From NCBI GenBank assembly GCA_028287035.1, contig JAQBQL010000174.1:33996-97995 (forward strand): a stretch of 64,000 bases of DNA, read 5' to 3'. The notes beneath the pieces are model-generated. The model made no database searches, was not told the origin of the DNA, and worked only from the letters and a program-made list of their open reading frames with translations. Positions 18,201-24,633 of this stretch are shown here, one piece after another. Each line of letters starts with the position of its first letter. Position 1 is the stretch's first letter. Both the position numbers and the translations under genes were made by a program. Source of the stretch: Labilithrix sp. (GTDB lineage: Bacteria; Myxococcota; Polyangia; Polyangiales; Polyangiaceae).

Positions 18201-20338
18201 GTCAGCGCTGCATCCGCTCCCGCGAACGCGCGCGCGGCCTCCAGCGCGGCGAGCGCGCGTTCCGGCGAGGCGAGCCGCTGCGCGTACGTCGCCGCCTCGG
18301 CGAGGACGAGCGCGAGCTTCTCGGTGGGTCCCGTGGCAGCGGCGGCGCGACCGGCGAGCGACCGCGCGACGAGCTCCCAGCGGCCCGCGGCGGCGTGGAG
18401 ACGGGTGACGAGCTCGCGCGCGCTCCGGGCCACGGCGGCGGGCGCCGCGACCGTGAGCTCCTCGGCGACCGCAAGCGACCGCTCGGCGTCGACCGTCTCG
18501 AGCGCCTCGGCGGCGCGGAGGCGAACCTCGCAGCGATCCGCGTCGTCGAGGACGAGCTCCGCCTCGGCGAGCAGCGCCCGTGCGAGCGCGCGTGCGTCTC
18601 GCGAGCGACGCGCCGCGGAGGCGAGCCCCGCGACGGCGCTCCGGCGACCCGGATCGAGATCGAGGACGCGCGCGTACGCGAGCGTGGCGCGCGCAGCATC
18701 GCCCGCGACGTCGTCCCAGAGCCACGCTGCCTTCTCGAGGAGGTGCAGCCGCCTTCCCACGTCCGTCACGCGCGCCGCGGCGTTCTCGTAGAGGGCGACG
18801 CGCTCCTCCACGAGCTTCCGCTCGGCCGCGCTCGGGCCGAGGCGCTCGGCGAGCGAATCGAAGACCCCGGGCGCGGAGGGATCGGCGAGCCACGCGGCCT
18901 CGCGATGGCGGGCAGCGTCGCCCTCGCGACCCGCCGCCGCGGAGGCGGCGGACGCCACGAGCAACGCGTGCGTCTTGTCACGTGGCGTGGCGGCGAGCGC
19001 CGACTGACGCATCCACAACGTCGCCCGTGCATCGTGCCGGCCGCCGGCGAGGAGCAGCCGGTCGAGCTCGGCGAGGAGCGTCTCGTCGCCTGGCTCGAGC
19101 ACGCGCGCGCGTTCGACGGCGAGCACCGCCTCGTCGATCGCGCCGGCCCGCTCCGCCACCGCAGCGACCGCGCGCAGGGCGAGCAGCTCGGCACGAGGAT
19201 CGGCGACCAGCGTGAGCGCCGCCTTCCGCACCGCGAGCACGTCGGCCGGGCGGTTCGCCTCGTCGAGGAGGCGCGCGAGCTCGTCGGCGACGCGCGCGTC
19301 GACCAGCCGGGAGGTCCGCGGCCGCGCATGGGCCCGCTGCAACGTCGTCAGGGCTCCGGCGCGGTCACCGGCGCGCAGCAACGCGAGCGCCGCGTCGAGC
19401 TCGAGGCAGGTGCCGCGCGCGGGGTCCTGCTCGAGCGCCACCTCGGAGATGAGCAGCGAAGCGAGCCGCGCATCCTCGCGATGCCCGACCGCGTGATCGA
19501 CCGCGGCATGACGGACTGCCCCGATGCCCGGCGCGAGCTCGAGGGCGCGGTCGAGCGCGGCGCGGGCGGTCGGGAGGTCACCGAGCCGGCGATCCAGCAC
19601 GAGGGCCCGCTCGACGTGCAGCCAGGCGGCGGCCGAGGGCTCGCCGGCAAGGCCCGCCATCCGGCCGAGGAGCGCCGCGAGATCACGCCACCGCTCGGTG
19701 GCCTCGAGGGCGACCTCCAGCGCGTACAGCGCGGCCGCGTGGTCGGGGACGAGCGCGAGCGCGGCCTCGAAGGCCGCTGCCGATTCGCGCGAAGGTGCCC
19801 CGGTCTCCGCTTCGAGCAGGCGCCCTCGCTCGACGAGGAAGTCGGCGCGCACCAGCGCATCCGAGACGTGATCGACGAGGTGCTGTACGTGGCGGGCCTG
19901 CGCGCCGACGGCCGCCGCGTCGCGGCCGGCCGCGAGCACCCTGAGCAGCGCGTGCGCCGCGGGCGCATGGTCGACGGCCTTTGCGGCACGCGCGGCCGCG
20001 GCGCGTGCCTCGGCCTCGTCTCCCGCGTCGAGCGCAGCATGCGCGAGCTGGAGCTGCGCCCGCAGGATCGCGACCGGGTCCTCCTCGCCGACGGCGGAAG
20101 CGCGGGCGCGCACGAGCGCCGTCGCCTCGGTCTCGTCACCACGTTCTTCCCAGAGCGCATCGTCGGGCAGCAGGTCGAGCGGCGCGGGGAGCCGGATGAC
20201 CGCCGTGGCCAGCGGAGGGGCCACGACGCCATGGGTGCCGGTGAGCATCGCTGCCGACCGCGCGTGGGCCGCTGCATGTAGCAGCGAAGCGCGCTCACCT
20301 TCGACGATGCTCACGTCGCCGTCGCCGCTCTGGGCCAT
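15239..20338 (-). CDS. Giant TPR-type helical-repeat protein, 1699 aa
   Basis: A very long, Ala- and Leu-rich protein with no signal peptide, so probably cytoplasmic. Nearly all of residues 70-1440 are repeated helix pairs with TPR-like spacing (for example ALGLDPSSVAAAVVAASVARERGDRRAAIAAA and AMELDAAHAPARLLLATALAKRGTHDKAAAI). The last 250 residues form a different domain containing HPIREIFDRLLRMFELVDVELAVSDN and a final helical region. Such proteins scaffold multiprotein complexes; the partner is unknown. A TAGGCT box lies six bases before ATG 20338. The dense GC leaves a long antisense frame open, which is not a gene. Confidence 0.85.
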   Translation of the reverse strand: MAQSGDGDVSIVEGERASLLHAAAHARSAAMLTGTHGVVAPPLATAVIRLPAPLDLLPDDALWEERGDETEATALVRARASAVGEEDPVAILRAQLQLAHAALDAGDEAEARAAAARAAKAVDHAPAAHALLRVLAAGRDAAAVGAQARHVQHLVDHVSDALVRADFLVERGRLLEAETGAPSRESAAAFEAALALVPDHAAALYALEVALEATERWRDLAALLGRMAGLAGEPSAAAWLHVERALVLDRRLGDLPTARAALDRALELAPGIGAVRHAAVDHAVGHREDARLASLLISEVALEQDPARGTCLELDAALALLRAGDRAGALTTLQRAHARPRTSRLVDARVADELARLLDEANRPADVLAVRKAALTLVADPRAELLALRAVAAVAERAGAIDEAVLAVERARVLEPGDETLLAELDRLLLAGGRHDARATLWMRQSALAATPRDKTHALLVASAASAAAGREGDAARHREAAWLADPSAPGVFDSLAERLGPSAAERKLVEERVALYENAAARVTDVGRRLHLLEKAAWLWDDVAGDAARATLAYARVLDLDPGRRSAVAGLASAARRSRDARALARALLAEAELVLDDADRCEVRLRAAEALETVDAERSLAVAEELTVAAPAAVARSARELVTRLHAAAGRWELVARSLAGRAAAATGPTEKLALVLAEAATYAQRLASPERALAALEAARAFAGADAALTAAMVEALAGAGDAEALAAKLEEIAADAAPEARAAYLVRAAELAERRTDDANAVRLYLLAREAMPAERLVAERLRRLGVRAAVPRDYVPVALAAQRALESDEVPAELQQELLAAAPREISSLRAAERLARRAGGAPPLANALALGAEHATGLLAMRALCGLAAVVRWRLPESGDLEPWDRLLALGSRDAVVLDELVRRARPRVRGGDKAALGLAIEATRRRLEGASDDTERATLLVSLARWQERSGATADAAESARAALGLDPSSVAAAVVAASVARERGDRRAAIAAAKALASVTSNAKARAGLLRDAADLSVALKEPEAAAALLEEALAADPDGVLVAARLADIQGGRGAWADLARVLRRSLQDATTREAIVPMASELGEVARTRLRDPLLAIEALERSRSVAGDHVPTLLVLAELYIGQRAWDAALVALGDVVARTAERSEKLIALVGRASILGRVLGRTADAEKELRAALEIDPHDARALRALLAVPGLASPERAQLLSRLVIAEPDPAARVAALLALAGLRRELGDAGGAEGALVEAASLAPDEAMLERLREVAGGNAEVAARVLGRAIMRVREAGTMPGPAWLVRLGELELGLGRVDAAIEHLEEAMELDAAHAPARLLLATALAKRGTHDKAAAILAPLFDAQAPARPDLGAVRLLESSLRAGGRSHQALVARDLRALAGDLDAAALAQLDAAHVLAAGPGEPLSANVLRSFVMPGRLGKNAFWDAAAVAASLSGKLTRVPLVELGASPRDRVKPRTAHPIREIFDRLLRMFELVDVELAVSDNVASPLVACEDATWVIAPSSLAALTEAQAVAALARPLARIALGVPWFTAVPPEETVAAVVAVARQSAPAFAALPAERIEPLVAELELRARRAIDRKRRKTLDDLGDLLTLAPPLSVEAFVDAVVRTEARAAFLLSGDLRASLAAVATSDPAMASALRSPGEAGLASLLARPVARDLVAYALSGDATALRRSLGTLGR

Positions 20339-20344
20339 GGCGGT

Positions 20345-20350
20345 AGCCTA
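20345..20350 (-). promoter_or_regulatory. -10-like box TAGGCT, 6 nt from ATG
   Basis: TAGGCT on the minus strand, six bases (ACCGCC), then ATG 20338. An ideal leaderless arrangement for the 1699-residue protein. Confidence 0.55.
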
Positions 20351-20415
20351 CATGGCTCGAGCGCTGCCGTGCGCGCGTCGCGCCGGTGCGTGTGGGTCGG
20401 GGTGAGGAGAGCGGA

Positions 20416-20781
20416 TCAGGCCACGCGCGCGGAGGTCATTCCGGCGCGGCGGTTGATGACCGCCGAGATGAAGGACTCCCAGTCGATGCGGTCCTGCCCG
20501 TTGAACGCGAAGAAGCGGAGCCCGACCCCGGTGCGGCCGAGCGCATCGACCACGAGACGGACGACGACGGCGTGGAGCACGATCTCGCGGGTCGGCAGCG
20601 TCACGCAGAGCTTGACCAGCTGCCGCTCCGGGGGCGGCTCGTCGGTGCGGATGAAGAGCCCGCGAAAGCTGGCGTCGAGCATCTCGACCGCGTCCGAGCC
20701 TCCGCGACGCAGGACGGCGATGGGCAGCGAGATCCGGGCGCGTACGTCCTTGCGGCGTTCTCCATTCTCTTCGTTCTGCAT
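20416..20781 (-). CDS. Single-domain PilZ protein
   Basis: A 121-residue protein from ATG 20781; an in-frame TTG two codons upstream is less likely. It opens with an Arg-rich segment (ERRKDVRARISLPI) followed by a DASFRGLFI segment, matching the RxxxR and D/N-x-S-x-x-G c-di-GMP-binding signature of PilZ. It consists of little else, so it would act as a stand-alone c-di-GMP adaptor. It is divergently transcribed from the pseudo-receiver gene, 113 bases away. Confidence 0.82.
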   Translation of the reverse strand: MQNEENGERRKDVRARISLPIAVLRRGGSDAVEMLDASFRGLFIRTDEPPPERQLVKLCVTLPTREIVLHAVVVRLVVDALGRTGVGLRFFAFNGQDRIDWESFISAVINRRAGMTSARVA

Positions 20782-20877
20782 GGGCAAGGGATCGAACGGC
20801 CGCGCCTGCGCGCCCTTAAGCGGTCTTCGCGATCACGCCCCCTGCGGATGCTGCCTTTCCGGGTGCTCAGGGTCGTG

Positions 20878-20883
20878 TAAAGT
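20878..20883 (+). promoter_or_regulatory. -10-like box TAAAGT, 11 nt from ATG
   Basis: TAAAGT eleven bases before ATG 20895. The intervening text contains GGAAG, so this transcript could have a very short leader with a weak ribosome site. Confidence 0.4.
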
Positions 20884-20894
20884 TCCGGAAGACC

Positions 20895-21230
20895 ATGTCT
20901 CAGACCATGCCCCGGATGGACGTCGCCACCGCGATGCTCGTCGCTCTCGACGACCGCATCGCCGGCGCGTGCATCACGCTTCTCGACGACGCAGGCTTCC
21001 GTGTCATCCGCGTGAAGCACGTCGCCCCGGCCCTCGAGCGCATGCCCGTGGTCATGCCCCATCTCGTCATCGTGCCGGCGAACCTCCGCAAGGACGAGGA
21101 CGAAGGCCTGGTCGACCGCTGCGTCGCGATCGGCGCCGAGGTCCTCAGGCTCGCCCCGGACGTCGACGCCCGCGCGCTCGCGGCGCTCGTCGCCAGCGCA
21201 GCGCACGGCTCGCTCGAGAAACCTCGCTAG
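20895..21230 (+). CDS. Pseudo-receiver-like small protein
   Basis: A 111-residue protein whose strand/helix pattern resembles a response-regulator receiver domain. Strand 1 is ATAMLVALDD, strand 2 FRVIRVKHV, strand 3 HLVIVPANL, then LVDRCVAIGAEVLRLAPDVD and a C-terminal helix. The position of the phosphorylated Asp after strand 3 is occupied by Pro-Ala (VPAN) and no conserved Thr/Lys pair is evident. It would therefore be phosphorylation-independent. Receiver assignment is an inference from pattern, not a motif match. It sits next to a divergent PilZ gene. Confidence 0.6.
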   Translation: MSQTMPRMDVATAMLVALDDRIAGACITLLDDAGFRVIRVKHVAPALERMPVVMPHLVIVPANLRKDEDEGLVDRCVAIGAEVLRLAPDVDARALAALVASAAHGSLEKPR

Positions 21231-21249
21231 CGCGTCCGCGCCACTGAGC

Positions 21250-21307
21250 CAGAACGCCACAGACGGAGCGCTTCAACGCGTTGCGCCTGCGGCATCGTGG
21301 CGTTCTG
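21250..21307. repeat. Perfect 11-bp inverted repeat around a 36-nt loop
   Basis: CAGAACGCCAC at 21250-21260 pairs exactly with GTGGCGTTCTG at 21297-21307. The loop holds a second self-complementary core, CAACGCGTTG. It starts 20 bases after the pseudo-receiver stop and has no T-run after the 3' arm. It could be a terminator lacking a U-tract, an RNA processing site or an operator. The 320-base gap 21231-21550 holds this structure and otherwise only a doubtful 29-codon frame; its base composition is visibly less GC-rich than its surroundings. Confidence 0.55.
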
Positions 21308-21550
21308 ACGCGGCGGTCGACCATCGGGGCCGTCTGCCACGAACGTCGAGATAGCTGCATTCTACACGGATTTTCAGGAGGATCATCGGCAGTTCCGCGA
21401 GCTGCGCAGGGCTCCTCAGTCGCAGGCGCGCGGCACGCCGCCGCTGCAAGTGGGGTCGTTCGCCTCGCAACTGCGACACTCGTGGCAAAAATGCACACGT
21501 TGCACGTTGGCGAATTGACCGTGGCGTTTTTGCGCTGCACGGTGAGTCTC

Positions 21551-22117
21551 ATGAAGCTGTCGATCAACGCGGATATCGAGCTCGATGGGAACGCGTCCTA
21601 CGTCACGTGGATGGACGTGCGCCTCGGCGACGGTCCCACGCGCACGTTCGGCACCGCGCGCGTCGCCCTCGTGCACGTCGGCGAGATCGCGGATGCCCTC
21701 GGCGACCTGTACCCGGCTCTCCGCGGTACCTCCCTCGAGCCCCTGTGCAATGCCTACTTCGCCGAGGGTTGGTACAAGGACGAGTACGCCGACGGCGCGG
21801 GCATCGACCTCCTCTTCGTGGAGAGCGTCGCGATGGACGCGGCCCACGAGAACAAGAATCTCGACCTCGCGATGGTGCGCCGCCTTTGCGACACGCTCGG
21901 CTCCGGCTGCCAGATGGCCGTGATGCCGTACGTCTCGGCGCTCGCCGCGGGCCACTGGGGCCGCCTCGGCTTCGCGCTCACGACGCCCGGACGCAGCGCG
22001 GGCCTCATGCACATGAAGCTCGGCTACCGTCACGCGCAGGTCATCGACTCGAACGGCACGGGCGAGTTCGAGGTCCTGCCGACGGTCGTTCTGCACGACC
22101 GTCATCTCGAGAACTGA
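21551..22117 (+). CDS. Hypothetical protein, possibly a degenerate GNAT fold
   Basis: A 188-residue protein from ATG 21551; the frame is open upstream but that part looks non-coding. The first half is beta-rich (ASYVTWMDVRLGD, TARVALVHVGEIADAL). The second half reads AGIDLLFVESVAMDAAHENKNLDLAMVRRL, then MAVMPYVSALAAGHWGRLGF. That order of strand, helix and late Gly-Phe resembles acetyltransferases, but the acetyl-CoA loop Q/R-x-x-G-x-G is absent. Function unknown. It ends at a strong hairpin shared with the convergent sigma-54 activator. Confidence 0.65.
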   Translation: MKLSINADIELDGNASYVTWMDVRLGDGPTRTFGTARVALVHVGEIADALGDLYPALRGTSLEPLCNAYFAEGWYKDEYADGAGIDLLFVESVAMDAAHENKNLDLAMVRRLCDTLGSGCQMAVMPYVSALAAGHWGRLGFALTTPGRSAGLMHMKLGYRHAQVIDSNGTGEFEVLPTVVLHDRHLEN

Positions 22118-22121
22118 GCGC

Positions 22122-22146
22122 CGCGCCTCTGCCGGTCAGAGGCGCG
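22122..22146. terminator. Bidirectional hairpin between convergent genes
   Basis: CGCGCCTCTG at 22122-22131 pairs perfectly with CAGAGGCGCG at 22137-22146 around a five-base loop. It lies between the 188-residue gene and the sigma-54 activator and overlaps the last codons of the latter. No U-tract follows on either strand, so termination by the hairpin alone is an inference. Confidence 0.55.
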
Positions 22147-23533
22147 CGGAGCTCGACTCCGAGCCGCCGCCGCTGCCCTGGTAGCGTTCGAGCTTCCGGT
22201 AGAGCGTGCGGCGATCGAAGCCGAGCACCTGCGCCGCCCGGGACTTGTTCCCGCCGACGAGCGAGAGCACCCGCAGGATGTAGCGCCGTTCCAGCTCGTC
22301 GATCGTGACGATCTCCTCGGGCTGGTTCGCAGAGACGACGAACTTCTCCGGGCGGAACGAGCGGACCTTCTCGGGAAGGTCGTCGAGCTCGATCTTGTTG
22401 GCGCGCGCGAGCGCCACCGCGCCGTCGATGCAGTTCTCGAGCTCGCGGACGTTGCCCGGCCACGAGTAGGACATCAGCTTCTCGGCTGCTGCCGGCGCGA
22501 GCTCGAGGTCCCCCTTGCCGTGCCGCTGCGCGTACTGACGCAGGAAGTGGCGGGCGAGGTGGAGCACGTCGCCGCCGCGCTCGCGGAGGGGCGGCACGTC
22601 GATCTTCACGACGTTGATCCGGTAAAAGAGGTCCTCGCGGAAGCGGCGCTCGTACACCTCGTCCTCGAGCACGCGGTTCGTCGCGGTGAGGACGCGCGCG
22701 TCGAAGGGCGTCTCCTTGTTCGAGCCGACCGGGCGCACCTTGCGCTCCTGCAGCGAGCGAAGGAGCTTCGGCTGCACCTCGAGCGGGAGCTCGCCGATCT
22801 CGTCGAGGAAGAGCGTTCCGCCGCTGGCCTGGAGGAAGAGCCCCATGCGCTGCTGCTTCGCGTCGGTGAAGGCGCCGCGCTCGTGCCCGAAGAGCTCGCT
22901 CTCGAGCAGGTTCGCCGGGATCGACGCGCAGTTGATGGCGACGAACGGCCCGTCCTTGCGGCGGCTCCGGTCGTGGATCGCCTTTGCGATGAGCTCCTTG
23001 CCCGTGCCGGTCTCGCCGTGGATGAGGACGCCGGCGTCCGAGTCGGCAACGCGGCTGACGAGGCCGAAGACGCGGCGCATCGTGGAGCTCATGCCGACCA
23101 CGTTCTCGAGCGCTGCATCCTCGAGCGGCGCGTTCGAGCGAAGCCGCTTCACCTCGTCCTCGAGGCCGCGATGCTCGACGGCGCGCGAGACGGTGACCAT
23201 CAGCATCTTCGGGTCGACCGGCTTCGTCACGAAGTCGTAAGCGCCGACGCGGATCGCGCCGATCGCGCTCTCGATCGTGCCCTGACCGGTGATGACGACG
23301 ACGGGCACGTTGGGCCGCGTGCCGAGGACGCGCTCGCAGAGCTCGAGCCCGCCCATCTCGGGCATGCTGAGGTCGGTCAGCACGAGGTCGAAGTCGTGCG
23401 CGCCGACGAGCTCGAGCGCGTGGCTGGCCGACGTGCTCGTCGTGACCTTGAAGCCCTCCCGCTGGAGCACCATCTCGAGGAGCTCACACGTCTCCTGCTC
23501 GTCGTCCACCACCAGGATGTGCCTGTCTGTCAT
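22136..23533 (-). CDS. Orphan NtrC-type sigma-54-dependent response regulator
   Basis: A 465-residue protein from ATG 23533, chosen because receiver domains begin directly with MTDRHILVVDDE; in-frame starts at 23560 and 23584 are possible. Receiver domain: Asp54 (LVLTDLSMP) and Lys104. AAA+ domain: Walker A GETGTGKE near 173-180, Walker B GGTLFLDEIGE, and an R-finger region. The sigma-54 contact loop reads GAFTDA (220-225) instead of GAFTGA; the essential Thr is kept. A Fis-type helix-turn-helix (NKSRAAQVLGFDRRTLYRKL) ends it. It activates sigma-54 promoters after phosphorylation. No histidine kinase lies next to it. Confidence 0.95.
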   Translation of the reverse strand: MTDRHILVVDDEQETCELLEMVLQREGFKVTTSTSASHALELVGAHDFDLVLTDLSMPEMGGLELCERVLGTRPNVPVVVITGQGTIESAIGAIRVGAYDFVTKPVDPKMLMVTVSRAVEHRGLEDEVKRLRSNAPLEDAALENVVGMSSTMRRVFGLVSRVADSDAGVLIHGETGTGKELIAKAIHDRSRRKDGPFVAINCASIPANLLESELFGHERGAFTDAKQQRMGLFLQASGGTLFLDEIGELPLEVQPKLLRSLQERKVRPVGSNKETPFDARVLTATNRVLEDEVYERRFREDLFYRINVVKIDVPPLRERGGDVLHLARHFLRQYAQRHGKGDLELAPAAAEKLMSYSWPGNVRELENCIDGAVALARANKIELDDLPEKVRSFRPEKFVVSANQPEEIVTIDELERRYILRVLSLVGGNKSRAAQVLGFDRRTLYRKLERYQGSGGGSESSSARL

Positions 23534-23653
23534 GGCGGAGCTAGTGATTGCAGATTGCATGCCCACCGCAGATACGTGGGGCATCGCCGACGATTGCCCA
23601 TTCCGCGGGGTTTTTTGTCACGCGCTGAGGCAGCGAGGTACGTGATGACACAA

Positions 23654-24532
23654 TCACCGAGCGCCCAGTGCGGATACCACTCCCGCAAGCACCGCCGGAG
23701 CCGTCGGTCCGAGCGTCCGCATCGCGTACACGAACGCGTGGTTCACGATCCCGACCGTGAGGAACGTCTTGCGATGCGCGGCGGTCTGCGCGGCGAGGAC
23801 GCCGACGCGCACGCCGGGCTCGAGCGCAGCCCCGCGGCTGTCCTCGAGCGTCGCGACATCGAGCGCGGCTTGCCGGCCGAGGACATCGTCACACGCGAAC
23901 ACGAGCCCGCGGTAGTCGAGGAACGTGACCGGGATCGAGGGCGCCGCCGCGTGCGCGAGGACATCCTGGATGGCCGCGGCGGCGCCGCAGGAACGCGTCT
24001 TCCCGCACTCGACGCCCCAGTGCTCCTTGAGGAGCCCGACGAAATTCGGCTCGAGGGCCTCGTCGCCGCGCACGCACGCGAGGTAGTGCTGCTGCGTCAC
24101 GAGCTTGAGGTGCAACGCGAGCACGAGCAGCGCGAGAGGCTCGGCGGTGGTCAGCGCCTGGGCGAGGTCGAGCGGCGGCGGCACGAGGCGCGGCGTCACG
24201 GGAAAGGAGTCGGACAGCGCGGTCTCGAAGCCGTGGAGGAGCTCGTGGTGGTCGAAGCTGTCGCCGCGGAGAAGGGGCCCGAGGACCTCGGCGCTCGCCG
24301 CGTCCTGCGCGGTGCGCTGCCGAGCAGCGTTGGCGAGCGCGTCCTCGAACACGTCGAACAGGTGCAGGTAGCTGCAGGCGCGGATCTGGTTGAGCCGCCG
24401 CCGGTCGGCCTGACCGAGCGCACGCACCGTCGTCAGGCCCGCGAGGGCCTCGGGCATGAAGCACCGATTCATGTCGAGGAGCATGACGAGCGAACGTGCT
24501 GCATCCGGCACGCCATCGTGTCCCCGGTCCAT
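23654..24532 (-). CDS. Mostly helical hypothetical protein
   Basis: A 292-residue protein; ATG 24532 is used, but ATG at codon 17 (MLLDMNRCFM) is equally plausible and neither has a clear ribosome site. Long helices carry His/Glu/Asp-rich motifs: YLHLFDVFEDALANAA, FDHHELLHGFETAL and LHLKLVTQQHYLACV. Paired acidic and His residues on successive helices recall ferritin-like di-iron bundles, but I cannot confirm a complete ligand set. No signal peptide. It is divergent from the kinase gene at 24634. Confidence 0.65.
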   Translation of the reverse strand: MDRGHDGVPDAARSLVMLLDMNRCFMPEALAGLTTVRALGQADRRRLNQIRACSYLHLFDVFEDALANAARQRTAQDAASAEVLGPLLRGDSFDHHELLHGFETALSDSFPVTPRLVPPPLDLAQALTTAEPLALLVLALHLKLVTQQHYLACVRGDEALEPNFVGLLKEHWGVECGKTRSCGAAAAIQDVLAHAAAPSIPVTFLDYRGLVFACDDVLGRQAALDVATLEDSRGAALEPGVRVGVLAAQTAAHRKTFLTVGIVNHAFVYAMRTLGPTAPAVLAGVVSALGAR

Positions 24533-24618
24533 CGCCGATCGCGGCGCGGCTGGGCTCCGGGTGGACGGCGCGGGTTCCGGTGCGAGCTGTAGTCCTGTTC
24601 AGGAGCGTGCGGGGCCGC

Positions 24619-24624
24619 TAGCCT
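24619..24624 (+). promoter_or_regulatory. -10-like box TAGCCT, 9 nt from GTG
   Basis: TAGCCT nine bases before GTG 24634. A TGTTCA at 24596-24601 sits 17 bases upstream and is the only weakly -35-like hexamer seen in this set. Confidence 0.45.
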
Positions 24625-24633
24625 TTCACGCAC

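Noticed and set aside
15905..20281. A 1458-codon open frame on the plus strand opposite the TPR giant.
   Set aside because: High GC suppresses stops on the antisense strand. Composition is Arg/Gly/Glu-rich without domains, and it is exactly opposite a protein with clear helical repeats.
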